From JBKEDS01 sp047975545 (GTDB taxonomy: Bacteria; Bacteroidota; Bacteroidia; Flavobacteriales; Flavobacteriaceae), in contig JBKEDS010000014.1 of the NCBI GenBank assembly GCA_047975545.1, forward strand, positions 80,836-144,835: a stretch of DNA of 64,000 nt. Reading direction: 5' to 3'. The notes beneath the pieces are model-generated. The model did no database searches, was not told where the DNA came from, and worked only from the letters and a program-made list of their open reading frames with translations. Shown one piece after another: positions 50,195 through 58,616 of the stretch (the first letter of the stretch is position 1; every line of letters begins with the position of its first letter). The position numbers and the translations under genes were made by a program.

Positions 50195-51820
50195 ATGGGA
50201 AAAGGCTTTTTTAACGTACCAATAGCCATTAACGAACCTGTTAAAAGCTATGCGCCCGGTACTCCGGAACGCGACGCCGTACTTAAAACTTATAAGGAAA
50301 TGTATAACAGTAAAGTTGATGTGCCCTTGTACATTAACGGAAAATACGTTAGCACGGGGAACAAAAAAGACATGTCCCCGCCCCACGACCACAAACATAT
50401 CGTTGGCAGTTACCACCTTGCCGACAAATCGCATGTTGAGGCCGCTATTTCAACTGCTTTGGAAGCCCGAAAAACATGGTCGCAACTACCATGGGAACAA
50501 CGTGTCGCCATATTTTTAAAAGCAGCCGAACTAATTGCCGGACCTTACCGGGCAAAAATAAACGCAGCCACCATGATAGCGCAATCCAAAACCATACACC
50601 AAGCCGAAATTGATGCCGCTTGCGAGTTCGTGGACTTTTTACGTTTTAACGTGCAGTACATGACCGATATTTATACCGAGCAGCCCGAAAGCACCAACGA
50701 TGCGTGGAACCGTGTGGAATACCGCCCGTTGGAAGGCTTCACCTACGCCGTTACCCCTTTTAACTTTACCGCCATTTCGGGCAATTTACCCGCCTGTATG
50801 GCCTTAATGGGCAATGTTGTAGTTTGGAAACCCAGCGACAGCCAAATATATTCGGCCAAGGTTATTATGGATGTTTTTGAAGAAGCCGGCGTGCCCGCAG
50901 GCGTAATAAACGTGGTTATGGGCGACCCGGTTATGATTAGCGAAACCGTTTTGTCCAACCCCAATTTCTCGGGACTGCATTTTACGGGCTCAACCTTTGT
51001 ATTTAAGGAACTTTGGAAACAAATAGGAAATAACATACACAACTATAAAACCTACCCGAGAATTGTTGGCGAAACCGGCGGAAAAGATTTTATTATTGCC
51101 CACAAAAGCGCCCACCCAAAACAAGTAGCCACGGCTATTGTTCGGGGCGCCTTCGAGTTCCAAGGACAAAAATGTAGTGCGGCCTCAAGGGCCTATATCC
51201 CGAAAAGTATTTGGAACGAAGTAAAAACATTGGTTGTTGAGGACGTAAAATCGTTTAAAATAGGCTCGCCCGAGGACATGAACAATTTTATTACCGCCGT
51301 TATACACGAAGGTTCGTTTAACAAACTGGCCAAGTACATTGACCAAGCCAAAGCCGACAAAGATGCCGAGATTTTAGTAGGCGGTGGTTACAACAAAAGC
51401 AAAGGCTACTTTATAGAGCCTACCGTTATTGTAACAACCAACCCTAAGTATACCACTATGGAAACCGAATTGTTCGGCCCCGTTATTACCATTTATGTAT
51501 ATGAAGACGATGCCTATGCCGAAACCTTAAAATTGGTCGACGGCACAAGCGAATACGCCTTAACGGGAGCTGTTTTGGCACAGGACCGCTATGCTATTAA
51601 CCAAGCTACCATTGCCCTGCAAAATAGTGCGGGCAACTTTTATGTTAATGACAAACCAACCGGAGCCGTTGTTGGCCAACAGCCTTTTGGCGGTGCGCGC
51701 GCATCGGGTACAAACGACAAGGCCGGTAGCGCACAAAACCTACTGCGCTGGGTGTCGCCAAGATTAATAAAAGAAACCTTTGTAACCCCAACCGATTACC
51801 GCTATCCGTTTTTAGGGTAA
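50195..51820 (+). CDS. pruA: L-glutamate gamma-semialdehyde dehydrogenase (1-pyrroline-5-carboxylate dehydrogenase)
   Basis: NAD+-dependent aldehyde dehydrogenase that makes glutamate from the proline breakdown product glutamate semialdehyde. The 541 residues show the GSTFVFKELWKQIG cofactor region, the catalytic Glu in VGETGGKDF, the nucleophile C327 in FQGQKCSAASR, and the C-terminal PFGGARASGTNDKAGS block. The length suits the single-domain form of this enzyme, without the PutA fusion. No proline dehydrogenase gene is next to it. It has its own promoter and a terminator at 51844-51878. Confidence 0.95.
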   Translation: MGKGFFNVPIAINEPVKSYAPGTPERDAVLKTYKEMYNSKVDVPLYINGKYVSTGNKKDMSPPHDHKHIVGSYHLADKSHVEAAISTALEARKTWSQLPWEQRVAIFLKAAELIAGPYRAKINAATMIAQSKTIHQAEIDAACEFVDFLRFNVQYMTDIYTEQPESTNDAWNRVEYRPLEGFTYAVTPFNFTAISGNLPACMALMGNVVVWKPSDSQIYSAKVIMDVFEEAGVPAGVINVVMGDPVMISETVLSNPNFSGLHFTGSTFVFKELWKQIGNNIHNYKTYPRIVGETGGKDFIIAHKSAHPKQVATAIVRGAFEFQGQKCSAASRAYIPKSIWNEVKTLVVEDVKSFKIGSPEDMNNFITAVIHEGSFNKLAKYIDQAKADKDAEILVGGGYNKSKGYFIEPTVIVTTNPKYTTMETELFGPVITIYVYEDDAYAETLKLVDGTSEYALTGAVLAQDRYAINQATIALQNSAGNFYVNDKPTGAVVGQQPFGGARASGTNDKAGSAQNLLRWVSPRLIKETFVTPTDYRYPFLG

Positions 51821-51843
51821 TAAATTTGGAAACAAGAAGAATG

Positions 51844-51878
51844 AAAAAACCTCATCAAAATTTTTGGTGAGGTTTTTG
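51844..51878 (+). terminator. intrinsic terminator after pruA
   Basis: ACCTCA (51849-51854) pairs with TGAGGT (51868-51873), extended by an A-run/T-run stem and a T-rich tail. Confidence 0.8.
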
Positions 51879-51984
51879 TTTTCTATTTTCTTTTTGAATC
51901 GTATTGGTAGTTTTTAATCTTGAATTAAGGTGAAAGTAATACGGTTAACGAAATTAGACTTTTTAAATTAAACTTTAGAAACGA

Positions 51985-53085
51985 TTATTCACCTTTAGAA
52001 AACCATGTTTTCCCATTAATCCCAAACCGATAATTAAACGAAAACAACCAAGCGCTACGGTCGCCCAGAATTTGGGCTTCGGTACGCATTTGCCAGTTTT
52101 GGTTTATTTGCCACTGTATGCCCATAAGCATATTCCAGGGGCGGTCTACGGTTTTGTCCATTTTATACTTAATATAGCTAGTTTCCAAACTTTCGTCCAA
52201 TGCCGTTAGGCCATTGCTAAGCGTATTGTACAATATGGCGTATTTGGCCCTGTCCAATGGTTTTAACCCACTGTACCAATTGTCCATATCGGTTTGCATA
52301 TTGGCAATATGGCTGGAAGCATTAGGCGCCAAATCCTTAGTACTAATACTGCCATTAGTGGCCGCATTAAAATGGCTGTGCATAAGACCGGTCCAGAACA
52401 TTATTTTCATGTTAGGGTTTCGGTTTATGCTAAAAATGGGGCCCGAGCGCAAACTAACCAACGTAATGGCAACGGGCTTATCCAACCGGGGATTGTGATT
52501 AACGTTTTTATTGGCATCCAAGGACACAAAAACGGGGCCTATTTTTCCGTTAAGCATGGCACCGTACCCAAAATAATGCCCCGCAATATCGGTGGTTACC
52601 TTTAAGGGGAAGGGAGCGGTCATTTCAATATTAATATCCGATTTTTTCATTTTGCCATATATACCGTAAACATTTAAAAACGGAAACGGCCAAACATCGA
52701 CCCTTACGTTTCGCGATACGGTTTGCGCCTCAACAGGATTAAATGCCACAATGCCATCGATATCGTACATAACGGGTTCGGCTCCGCTTTCGGTATTGCC
52801 AAAGCCAATGCGCATATTGTCTATCATCATTTTTTGGTCGATGGAAATGGAGTTGAACATAACCCCAAAGGGCAACGGAAAACGATAGCCCCTATCGTGT
52901 GCCTTATCGCCCAGAACGGGCAGGATAAAGGGATAGGGCTTGGACATAAAAACGGAATCGCTAATATCGCGAGCCGATAGGCGTTTTTCTTTCTTGGTTT
53001 TTGCTTTGTCGTTTTTGCTTTGCGAATAGCCCACGTTAACCATTAACAGGGTACTCATTAAAAGAAGTAGTAGTTTTGATTTCAT
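51985..53085 (-). CDS. outer-membrane protein of unknown function
   Basis: A 366-residue protein with a cleavable signal peptide (about 1-21, ending GYSQ), then a basic, Lys-rich stretch, and alternating beta strands ending in an aromatic final strand (RSAWLFSFNYRFGINGKTWF), which is consistent with an outer-membrane beta barrel. Relatives are known to me only as hypothetical proteins. A helical insert is visible around residues 240-310 (SSHIANMQTDMDNWYSGLKPLDRAKYAILYNTL). It is a single minus-strand gene, 71 bases from the next gene on that strand. Function not assignable. Confidence 0.8.
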   Translation of the reverse strand: MKSKLLLLLMSTLLMVNVGYSQSKNDKAKTKKEKRLSARDISDSVFMSKPYPFILPVLGDKAHDRGYRFPLPFGVMFNSISIDQKMMIDNMRIGFGNTESGAEPVMYDIDGIVAFNPVEAQTVSRNVRVDVWPFPFLNVYGIYGKMKKSDINIEMTAPFPLKVTTDIAGHYFGYGAMLNGKIGPVFVSLDANKNVNHNPRLDKPVAITLVSLRSGPIFSINRNPNMKIMFWTGLMHSHFNAATNGSISTKDLAPNASSHIANMQTDMDNWYSGLKPLDRAKYAILYNTLSNGLTALDESLETSYIKYKMDKTVDRPWNMLMGIQWQINQNWQMRTEAQILGDRSAWLFSFNYRFGINGKTWFSKGE

Positions 53086-53156
53086 AAGTTAATAAGGTTA
53101 ATTTGTACTGATAAATTTACAAAAAACACCGTAATTTATCATGCTAAAAAACATAT

Positions 53157-53882
53157 TTAACTTATATCGTTTAAAACCTTTATGGTTTCCCGAATTGTGG
53201 CCCTATACCGTTTTTTGTTAGGCTTGGTCATGTTTTCGGATTCTAAAACAATTTCTTCAAGAATTGCTTTGGCATCGGCCGTTTTGTTGTGGTTTATCAG
53301 AAATTTGGACAAGGCCAAACGTTCTTCATAAAACGAATACCTAATGTTAATTTGCCTTAAATTGATTTCGGCTTTTTCAATATTGCCCAATTTTTCCTGT
53401 GCCAATCCCAAAATAAATTGGGTTCTGGATTTTTTAAATTCGGGATGATGTTCTATTTCTTTGGAATAGTTGACAACCTTATTATAATCTTCAGTAAAAA
53501 AACAGGCTTCTATTAACTTAGTTAAGGCATAAAAATTATTTTGGGCCTTGTCCTTTATTGCAGTTTCGTATTGGGCAATGGCGGCTTGGTAATCTTTGTT
53601 TTCCAAATAGGCCTCGGCCAGGTTTATTTGGTTTTGGTAGGTATCGGAAAAGCGCAATTTTTTTTCCAGTTCTGTTATTTTTTTGGTCGGGTTTACAATG
53701 GAAACTATACCATCCTGGATTTTTTCGGCATCGCGTTTGTTAAAAACTTGGGTAATTAAATAAATAATGCTGCCCACAACCGGAATAAATACGATAATAA
53801 ATATCCAATAATACGGTGCACCATGCTTGTACATGTGGTACAAACAGTAGCCCTGTAAGGCAATAGTTAGGTAATAGACCAT
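53157..53882 (-). CDS. membrane TPR protein with PLDc_N-type N-terminus
   Basis: A 241-residue protein with two N-terminal helices (about 4-48, PYYWIFIIVFIPVVGSIIYLI) of the phospholipase-D-nuclease N-terminal (PLDc_N) type, seen also before cardiolipin synthase domains. Tetratricopeptide repeats follow (about 70-220, NQINLAEAYLENKDYQAAIAQYETAIKDK). There is no catalytic HKD motif, so it is not a phospholipase. It probably scaffolds an inner-membrane complex. It lies 17 bases after yaaA on the same strand and may be co-transcribed. Confidence 0.8.
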   Translation of the reverse strand: MVYYLTIALQGYCLYHMYKHGAPYYWIFIIVFIPVVGSIIYLITQVFNKRDAEKIQDGIVSIVNPTKKITELEKKLRFSDTYQNQINLAEAYLENKDYQAAIAQYETAIKDKAQNNFYALTKLIEACFFTEDYNKVVNYSKEIEHHPEFKKSRTQFILGLAQEKLGNIEKAEINLRQINIRYSFYEERLALSKFLINHNKTADAKAILEEIVLESENMTKPNKKRYRATIRETIKVLNDIS

Positions 53883-53899
53883 TGTTAGTAAAAAATAAA

Positions 53900-54658
53900 T
53901 TAACGTATAAAAACCAGTTCGGTTTTGGTGGACATGGGCGCACTAAAATTGTAGCCATCGTAGTTAAACCCTTTAACATCGTTTACCGTTTGTGCATTGG
54001 TATCGACTATAAAACGTGCCATTAATCCTCGGGCTTGTTTTGCAAAAATAGCTATGTTTTTATACTCGCCTCCCTTAAAATTTTTAAAAGTTGCGCTTAT
54101 AATAGGTACTTTTAATGCCTTGGCATCAATGGCCTTAAAATACTCGTTACTGGCGAGGTTTAAAAACAGTTCGCCTTCCTGTAATTCGTTATTCAAGGTT
54201 TTTGTTATGGTTGGTTTCCAAAATTCGTATAGGTTTTTGTTTTTGCCCACGGAGAATTTAGTGCCCATTTCCAATCGATAAGGCTGCATTAAGTCCAAAG
54301 GTTTTAAAAGACCGTACAAACCGGAAAGAATACGAACGGTATTCTGAACGATTTCTATTTTTTCATTAGGAATGGTATAAGCATCGAACCCCCGATAAAC
54401 ATCGCCATTAAAAGCGTACATGGCAGGCCTTGCATTTTGGGGCGTAAAGGGCGGCTCCCACATTTGGTTGCGCTCGTAGTTTAATTGCCCCAAGGCATCG
54501 GAAATGTGCATGAGCTTGGATAGGCTTTTTGCCGATTTTTTTTTTAGTAGTTTATTGATACGCTCGGACTGTGCTAAAAATTGGGGTTCGCTGTATTTTT
54601 CAGTCGGCAAGGCGCTTTCGAAATCTAACGATTTTGCGGGCGATAATACTAATTTCAT
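53900..54658 (-). CDS. yaaA: peroxide stress protein YaaA
   Basis: A 252-residue protein of the DUF328/YaaA family, which lowers free intracellular iron during hydrogen peroxide stress and binds DNA. Conserved blocks are MKLVLSPAKSLDFES at the start, MYAFNGDVYRGFDA, LSGLYGLLKPLDLMQPYRLEMG in the middle and FAKQARGLMARFIV near the end. Length is standard. It begins a short minus-strand unit with the membrane TPR gene. No OxyR-type site was noticed upstream. Confidence 0.95.
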   Translation of the reverse strand: MKLVLSPAKSLDFESALPTEKYSEPQFLAQSERINKLLKKKSAKSLSKLMHISDALGQLNYERNQMWEPPFTPQNARPAMYAFNGDVYRGFDAYTIPNEKIEIVQNTVRILSGLYGLLKPLDLMQPYRLEMGTKFSVGKNKNLYEFWKPTITKTLNNELQEGELFLNLASNEYFKAIDAKALKVPIISATFKNFKGGEYKNIAIFAKQARGLMARFIVDTNAQTVNDVKGFNYDGYNFSAPMSTKTELVFIR

Positions 54659-54769
54659 CTGTTTTTATAATTTTACCCAAATTTAAAAATACTTTGGGCT
54701 TATAAAAAACGAATGTGTATTTATTTGCGTATAATTACACCCAAACCCTACATAGCACCATCTTTTTTT

Positions 54770-55816
54770 TTACCCATCCAAATCCTGATGCTTGCTATAA
54801 ACCCGCCATTTTTCTATGCACTGTTGCATATCGTCAGGGATTGGGGTTTCAAAACGCATAAACTCGCCAGTAACGGGATGCTCGAATCCTAAGGTTTTGG
54901 CGTGCAGGGCTTGCCGTGGCAATACTTTAAAGCAATTTTCTACAAACTGCTTGTATTTGGTAAAGGTTGTACCTTTTAATATTTTATCGCCGCCATAACG
55001 CTCATCGTTAAACAGGGTATGCCCAATATGTTTCATATGCACCCGGATTTGGTGGGTACGCCCCGTTTCCAACTTACAGGACACCAAGGTAACATAGCCC
55101 AAGCGCTCCAACACACGGTAATGCGTTACGGCTGGCTTGCCTTTATGGGCATCGTCGCCCTCGAACACGGTATTTTGAAGGCGGTTTTTAGGGTGCCTGC
55201 CAATATTGCCTTCAATCGTTCCCTCGTCGTTTTCTATATTGCCCCACACGAGGGCTACATATTCGCGCTCGCTTGTTTTTTCGGCAAATTGGTTGGCCAA
55301 ATGCAGCATGGCTTCCTCGGTTTTGGCCACGACCAAAAGCCCGCTGGTATCCTTATCGATACGGTGTACCAGCCCCGGCCGGTTGCTGGAATTATTGGGC
55401 AGGCTATCGAACCTATAAATTAAGGCATTTATTAAAGTTCCCGAATAGTTGCCATGCCCGGGATGTACCACCATGCCGGCCGGTTTGTTTACTACCAAAA
55501 GTTGGTCGTCCTCGTAAACTACATCAAGCGGAATATTTTCGCCCACCAATAAATCGTTGTAAGTGGGGTGCGAAAACAGCACCCTTATTTTATCGGCGGG
55601 CTTTACCTTGTAATTGGGTTTTACGGGAACATTATTCACGTAAACCCCGCCACTGTCGGCCGCAGCCTGTATTTTGCTGCGGGACATGTTTTCAATAAAG
55701 TTCATTAAATACTTGTCTACCCGAAGCGGTTTTTGCCCCTTTTCTACGGTAAAGGCAAAATGTTCGTGTAGGTTGTCCTCGCTATCGTCGGGAAGTTCGG
55801 GGGCGTAGTGTTCCAT
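54770..55816 (-). CDS. RluA-family 23S rRNA pseudouridine synthase (RluD-like)
   Basis: Modifies uridines to pseudouridine in 23S rRNA (RluD acts on positions near 1911-1917). The 348 residues show an S4 RNA-binding domain (about 30-90, LRVDKYLMNFIENMSRSKIQ) and the RluA catalytic domain with HRIDKDTSGL (catalytic Asp D154), the VNKPAGMVVHPG start and TGRTHQIRVHMKHIGH. The stop codon of the upstream PASTA gene overlaps its start at 55816, so the two are translated together. Exact target uridines are inferred from the family. Confidence 0.93.
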   Translation of the reverse strand: MEHYAPELPDDSEDNLHEHFAFTVEKGQKPLRVDKYLMNFIENMSRSKIQAAADSGGVYVNNVPVKPNYKVKPADKIRVLFSHPTYNDLLVGENIPLDVVYEDDQLLVVNKPAGMVVHPGHGNYSGTLINALIYRFDSLPNNSSNRPGLVHRIDKDTSGLLVVAKTEEAMLHLANQFAEKTSEREYVALVWGNIENDEGTIEGNIGRHPKNRLQNTVFEGDDAHKGKPAVTHYRVLERLGYVTLVSCKLETGRTHQIRVHMKHIGHTLFNDERYGGDKILKGTTFTKYKQFVENCFKVLPRQALHAKTLGFEHPVTGEFMRFETPIPDDMQQCIEKWRVYSKHQDLDG

Positions 55817-56373
55817 TACTCGGGTCTGTTACCGTTGCCCAATACCAAATCGATAACCGATGTTTTGGCCAGTTTATCGCCCGGCTTAATGGCTTCGCCC
55901 TTATAGCTCATGTCCAAAACCATATCTTTGGCAATATTGTCCTTATAGGTTATTTTCCCTACTTTAAACCCAAGCGCCTCCAAAGTTGGCTTGGCTTGCC
56001 TAAAGGTACGTTCCTTTAAGTCGGGCACTAAAATTTTACGGTACCCCGAAGGGTTTAGGGTCAGGTATATTTTTCGGTTCTTTTTTACCTGCGCGCCCGG
56101 AAGCGGGTCCTGCTCGATAACCGAAAATTTGGGGTAATTGGGGTTATAATTGGCCGAATCCTGTATTTGCATAACCAAATTGTTTTCTTCCAATTCCATT
56201 TGCGCCACGCTAATGGATTTGCCCGTTAGTTCGGGTACGGTTTCAAAACTGCCGTGGTTGGTGGTAACGTTTAACCATTTCAACAAAATAAAGCACAATA
56301 TAACAACGGCAACAAGCGCCAAGGCTAATTGCTTAAAAAAAACCTTACTGGTTAGAAACTTGATAATGTTCAT
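55816..56373 (-). CDS. membrane protein with PASTA domains
   Basis: A 185-residue protein with one N-terminal transmembrane helix (about 13-33, KQLALALVAVVILCFILLKWL) and two PASTA repeats (about 43-180, VPELTGKSISVAQMELEENNLVM and VPDLKERTFRQAKPTLEALGFKVG). PASTA domains bind peptidoglycan or muropeptides; here there is no kinase or penicillin-binding domain. It is divergent from ddl and overlaps the pseudouridine synthase gene by one base, which fits a role connected with cell-wall sensing. Confidence 0.9.
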   Translation of the reverse strand: MNIIKFLTSKVFFKQLALALVAVVILCFILLKWLNVTTNHGSFETVPELTGKSISVAQMELEENNLVMQIQDSANYNPNYPKFSVIEQDPLPGAQVKKNRKIYLTLNPSGYRKILVPDLKERTFRQAKPTLEALGFKVGKITYKDNIAKDMVLDMSYKGEAIKPGDKLAKTSVIDLVLGNGNRPE

Positions 56374-56424
56374 TTATAAAAATTTCAATTAGGCAAATAT
56401 ATAAAAAACCAAACTGTTTTTTCT

Positions 56425-56453
56425 TTTGCTTTTTTAGTGATACTTTAGCTTTG
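56425..56453 (+). promoter_or_regulatory. promoter of ddl
   Basis: TTTG (56425-56428), 17-base spacer, TAGCTTTG (56446-56453), fitting the -33/-7 consensus; the leader to the ATG is about 57 bases. Confidence 0.6.
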
Positions 56454-56515
56454 CGATTATAAATACGGTTTATTATCGTTTTTAGACTAAAACCCTTAAT
56501 TGTTTCTTCTTATAA

Positions 56516-57490
56516 ATGAAAAAAAACATAGCTATTATCATGGGCGGGTATTCCAGTGAGTACAAAATATCCCTAAAAAGCGGCAACGTGGTTTACGATA
56601 CTTTGGATAAGGAAAAATATAACGCCTACCGCATCCATATTTTTAAGGATAAATGGATGTATGTCGATGGGCAAGATGAAGCATTTCCCATAGATAAAAA
56701 CGATTTTTCCGTTACCATTAACCAAAACAAAATTACTTTCGACTGTGTGTTTAACGCCATTCACGGCTCGCCCGGCGAAGATGGCTATATGCAGGCCTAT
56801 TTTAAGTTACTAAACATCCCGCATACCAGTTGCGGCATGTACCAAGCGGGTATCACCTTTAACAAACGCGATTGCCTGAGCATACTAAAGCCCTACGGTA
56901 TTAAAATGGCCAAATCGTATTATTTAAACTTGGGCGATACCATAGACGAAGCTGCCATTATTGCAAAAGTAGGCCTGCCCTGCTTTGTTAAGGCCAATAA
57001 GGCCGGCAGCAGTTTTGGGGTAACCAAAGCCTATAAAAAAGAAGATTTAAAACAAGCCATAGCCACCGCCTTTAAAGAGGACGACGAAATTATAATCGAG
57101 GAATTTTTAAACGGCACCGAAGTTTCGGTAGGCGTAATAAGCTACAAGGGCAAAACCAAAGTACTGCCCATTACCGAAATAGTAAGCGAGAACGATTTTT
57201 TTGATTACGAAGCCAAGTATCTGGGGAAATCGCAAGAAATAACGCCCGCCCGGTTAAGCAAGGAACAAGAAACCCAAGTGTCCGCAATAGCAAAACGGGT
57301 TTACGAAATTTTAAAGATGAAAGGCTTTAGCCGAAGCGAATATATTTTTAAAAACGGCGAGCCCCATTTATTGGAAATCAATACCGTACCGGGCCTAACA
57401 CGGGAAAGTATTTTGCCGCAACAAGCTGCAGCCGCGGGAATTTCGTTAGCCCAGCTTTTTGATAATGCCATTGAGGAGGCTTTGATGTAA
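56516..57490 (+). CDS. ddl: D-alanine--D-alanine ligase
   Basis: ATP-grasp enzyme that joins two D-alanines for peptidoglycan. The 324 residues show IAIIMGGYSSEYKISLKSG, the NAIHGSPGEDGYMQAYF substrate-binding segment, the KANKAGSSFGVTKAY nucleotide lid and the C-terminal LLEINTVPGLTRESILPQQAAAAG with metal ligands. Length and motifs are normal for Ddl. It is followed by a toxin-antitoxin pair and then coaD; in many flavobacteria I would expect ddl and coaD to be neighbours. Confidence 0.96.
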   Translation: MKKNIAIIMGGYSSEYKISLKSGNVVYDTLDKEKYNAYRIHIFKDKWMYVDGQDEAFPIDKNDFSVTINQNKITFDCVFNAIHGSPGEDGYMQAYFKLLNIPHTSCGMYQAGITFNKRDCLSILKPYGIKMAKSYYLNLGDTIDEAAIIAKVGLPCFVKANKAGSSFGVTKAYKKEDLKQAIATAFKEDDEIIIEEFLNGTEVSVGVISYKGKTKVLPITEIVSENDFFDYEAKYLGKSQEITPARLSKEQETQVSAIAKRVYEILKMKGFSRSEYIFKNGEPHLLEINTVPGLTRESILPQQAAAAGISLAQLFDNAIEEALM

Positions 57491-57585
57491 TTGATTAAAT
57501 ATTGCTTACAACCAGCAATTGATAAAAAAGTGAAAGCAACGAAAATTCAGAAAAAAAAATTAAATTTATACTAAGCAAAAAAATT

Positions 57586-57819
57586 ATGAGTACGTCCGAA
57601 CTGAAAATAGACCTTATAAACCAAATTTCAGGTATAACCGACAAGGTTAGGCTAAAAGATATACTGCAATTATTGAAATTTCAGTTAGACGAAACTGTTT
57701 ATATAACAAACAGCGAAGAAAAAAAAGCAATAACGGAAGCACGTAACCAAATAGCCGAAAACAAAGTTGTTCCAAACGAAACACTTCAAGAAGAAATTCA
57801 AAAATGGTTGGAAAAATAA
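57586..57819 (+). CDS. type II antitoxin-like protein
   Basis: A 77-residue acidic helical protein, the likely antitoxin of the pair with the ParE-type gene that overlaps its end by 16 bases. The first half (SELKIDLINQISGITDKVRLKDILQLLKF) is a helical dimerisation type region, and the second half (NSEEKKAITEARNQIAENKVVPNETLQEEIQKWLE) is an extended, charged helix that would wrap the toxin. Family by name is uncertain; the arrangement is the main evidence. Confidence 0.75.
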   Translation: MSTSELKIDLINQISGITDKVRLKDILQLLKFQLDETVYITNSEEKKAITEARNQIAENKVVPNETLQEEIQKWLEK

Positions 57820-58100
57820 TTTGGACAGAGAACGCTAAAAATGAATTGGTTGAAATTCTTCAATATTGGATTCACAGAAACAAATCAAACCTCTTTAGTA
57901 TAAAGCTAAACACACTTATTAAAGAACAGTTAAACCTGATTTTAGATTTTCCCGAAATAGGAAAAGCATCGGACATACCAAATGTTCGAATAAAAATGGT
58001 TCACGATTATTTACTTTATTATGAATTTATAAACGGTAGCCTTTATATATTAACAATAAGGCACGGAAGCAGAAATCCAAAAACGCTAAAATTAAAATAA
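57804..58100 (+). CDS. ParE/RelE-family toxin
   Basis: A 98-residue protein with the RelE/ParE fold: IIWTENAKNELVEILQYWIHRN (paired helices), the IGKASDIPNVRIKMVHDYLLYYEF beta core and a final LYILTIRHGSRNP, which matches the ParE end (RxxRRxP-type). ParE toxins inhibit gyrase and RelE toxins cut mRNA; the sequence alone does not separate them. The GTG-free ATG at 57804 lies inside the antitoxin's last codons, a typical translationally coupled pair. The small element is inserted between ddl and coaD. Confidence 0.85.
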   Translation: MVGKIIWTENAKNELVEILQYWIHRNKSNLFSIKLNTLIKEQLNLILDFPEIGKASDIPNVRIKMVHDYLLYYEFINGSLYILTIRHGSRNPKTLKLK

Positions 58101-58157
58101 AATACTAATTCTCAATGAAATTACTAAAAAACCCGTTAGCTGGAAAAATTTAAATAG

Positions 58158-58613
58158 ATGAAACGAGCTTTATTTCCCGGATCCTTCGACCCGATAACCT
58201 TGGGGCATTACGACATTATAAAACGCGGCGTAACACTTTTCGACGAGGTTATTGTTGCCATTGGCGTAAACTCCGATAAAAAATACATGTTTTCCTTAGA
58301 ACAGCGCCAAGCCTTTATCGAACAGGCCTTTGCCAACGAACCCAAGGTAAAGGTAACCACCTATTCGGGCTTGACCGTCGATTTTTGCAAAAAAGTGGGC
58401 GCCCAATATATTTTACGGGGACTGCGAAACCCAGCCGATTTCGAGTTTGAAAAGGCCATTGCCCACGCCAATCGCCATTTATCAACAATTGAAACCGTGT
58501 TTTTGCTAACCTCATCGAAAACCTCGTACATATCGTCGTCCATCGTACGGGACGTTATTAAGCACAAAGGCGATTACACCAAATTTGTACCCGATAGTGT
58601 TCGGGTAAAATAA
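58158..58613 (+). CDS. coaD: phosphopantetheine adenylyltransferase
   Basis: Fourth step of coenzyme A synthesis: transfers AMP to 4'-phosphopantetheine to give dephospho-CoA. The 151 residues show the nucleotidyltransferase start ALFPGSFDPITLGHYDII, with the TxGH motif, RGLRNPADFEFEKAIAHANR and the ISSSIVRDV signature near the C-terminus. Length is normal. It is convergent with the SulP gene, with just three bases between the stop codons. Confidence 0.96.
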   Translation: MKRALFPGSFDPITLGHYDIIKRGVTLFDEVIVAIGVNSDKKYMFSLEQRQAFIEQAFANEPKVKVTTYSGLTVDFCKKVGAQYILRGLRNPADFEFEKAIAHANRHLSTIETVFLLTSSKTSYISSSIVRDVIKHKGDYTKFVPDSVRVK

Positions 58614-58616
58614 CCC

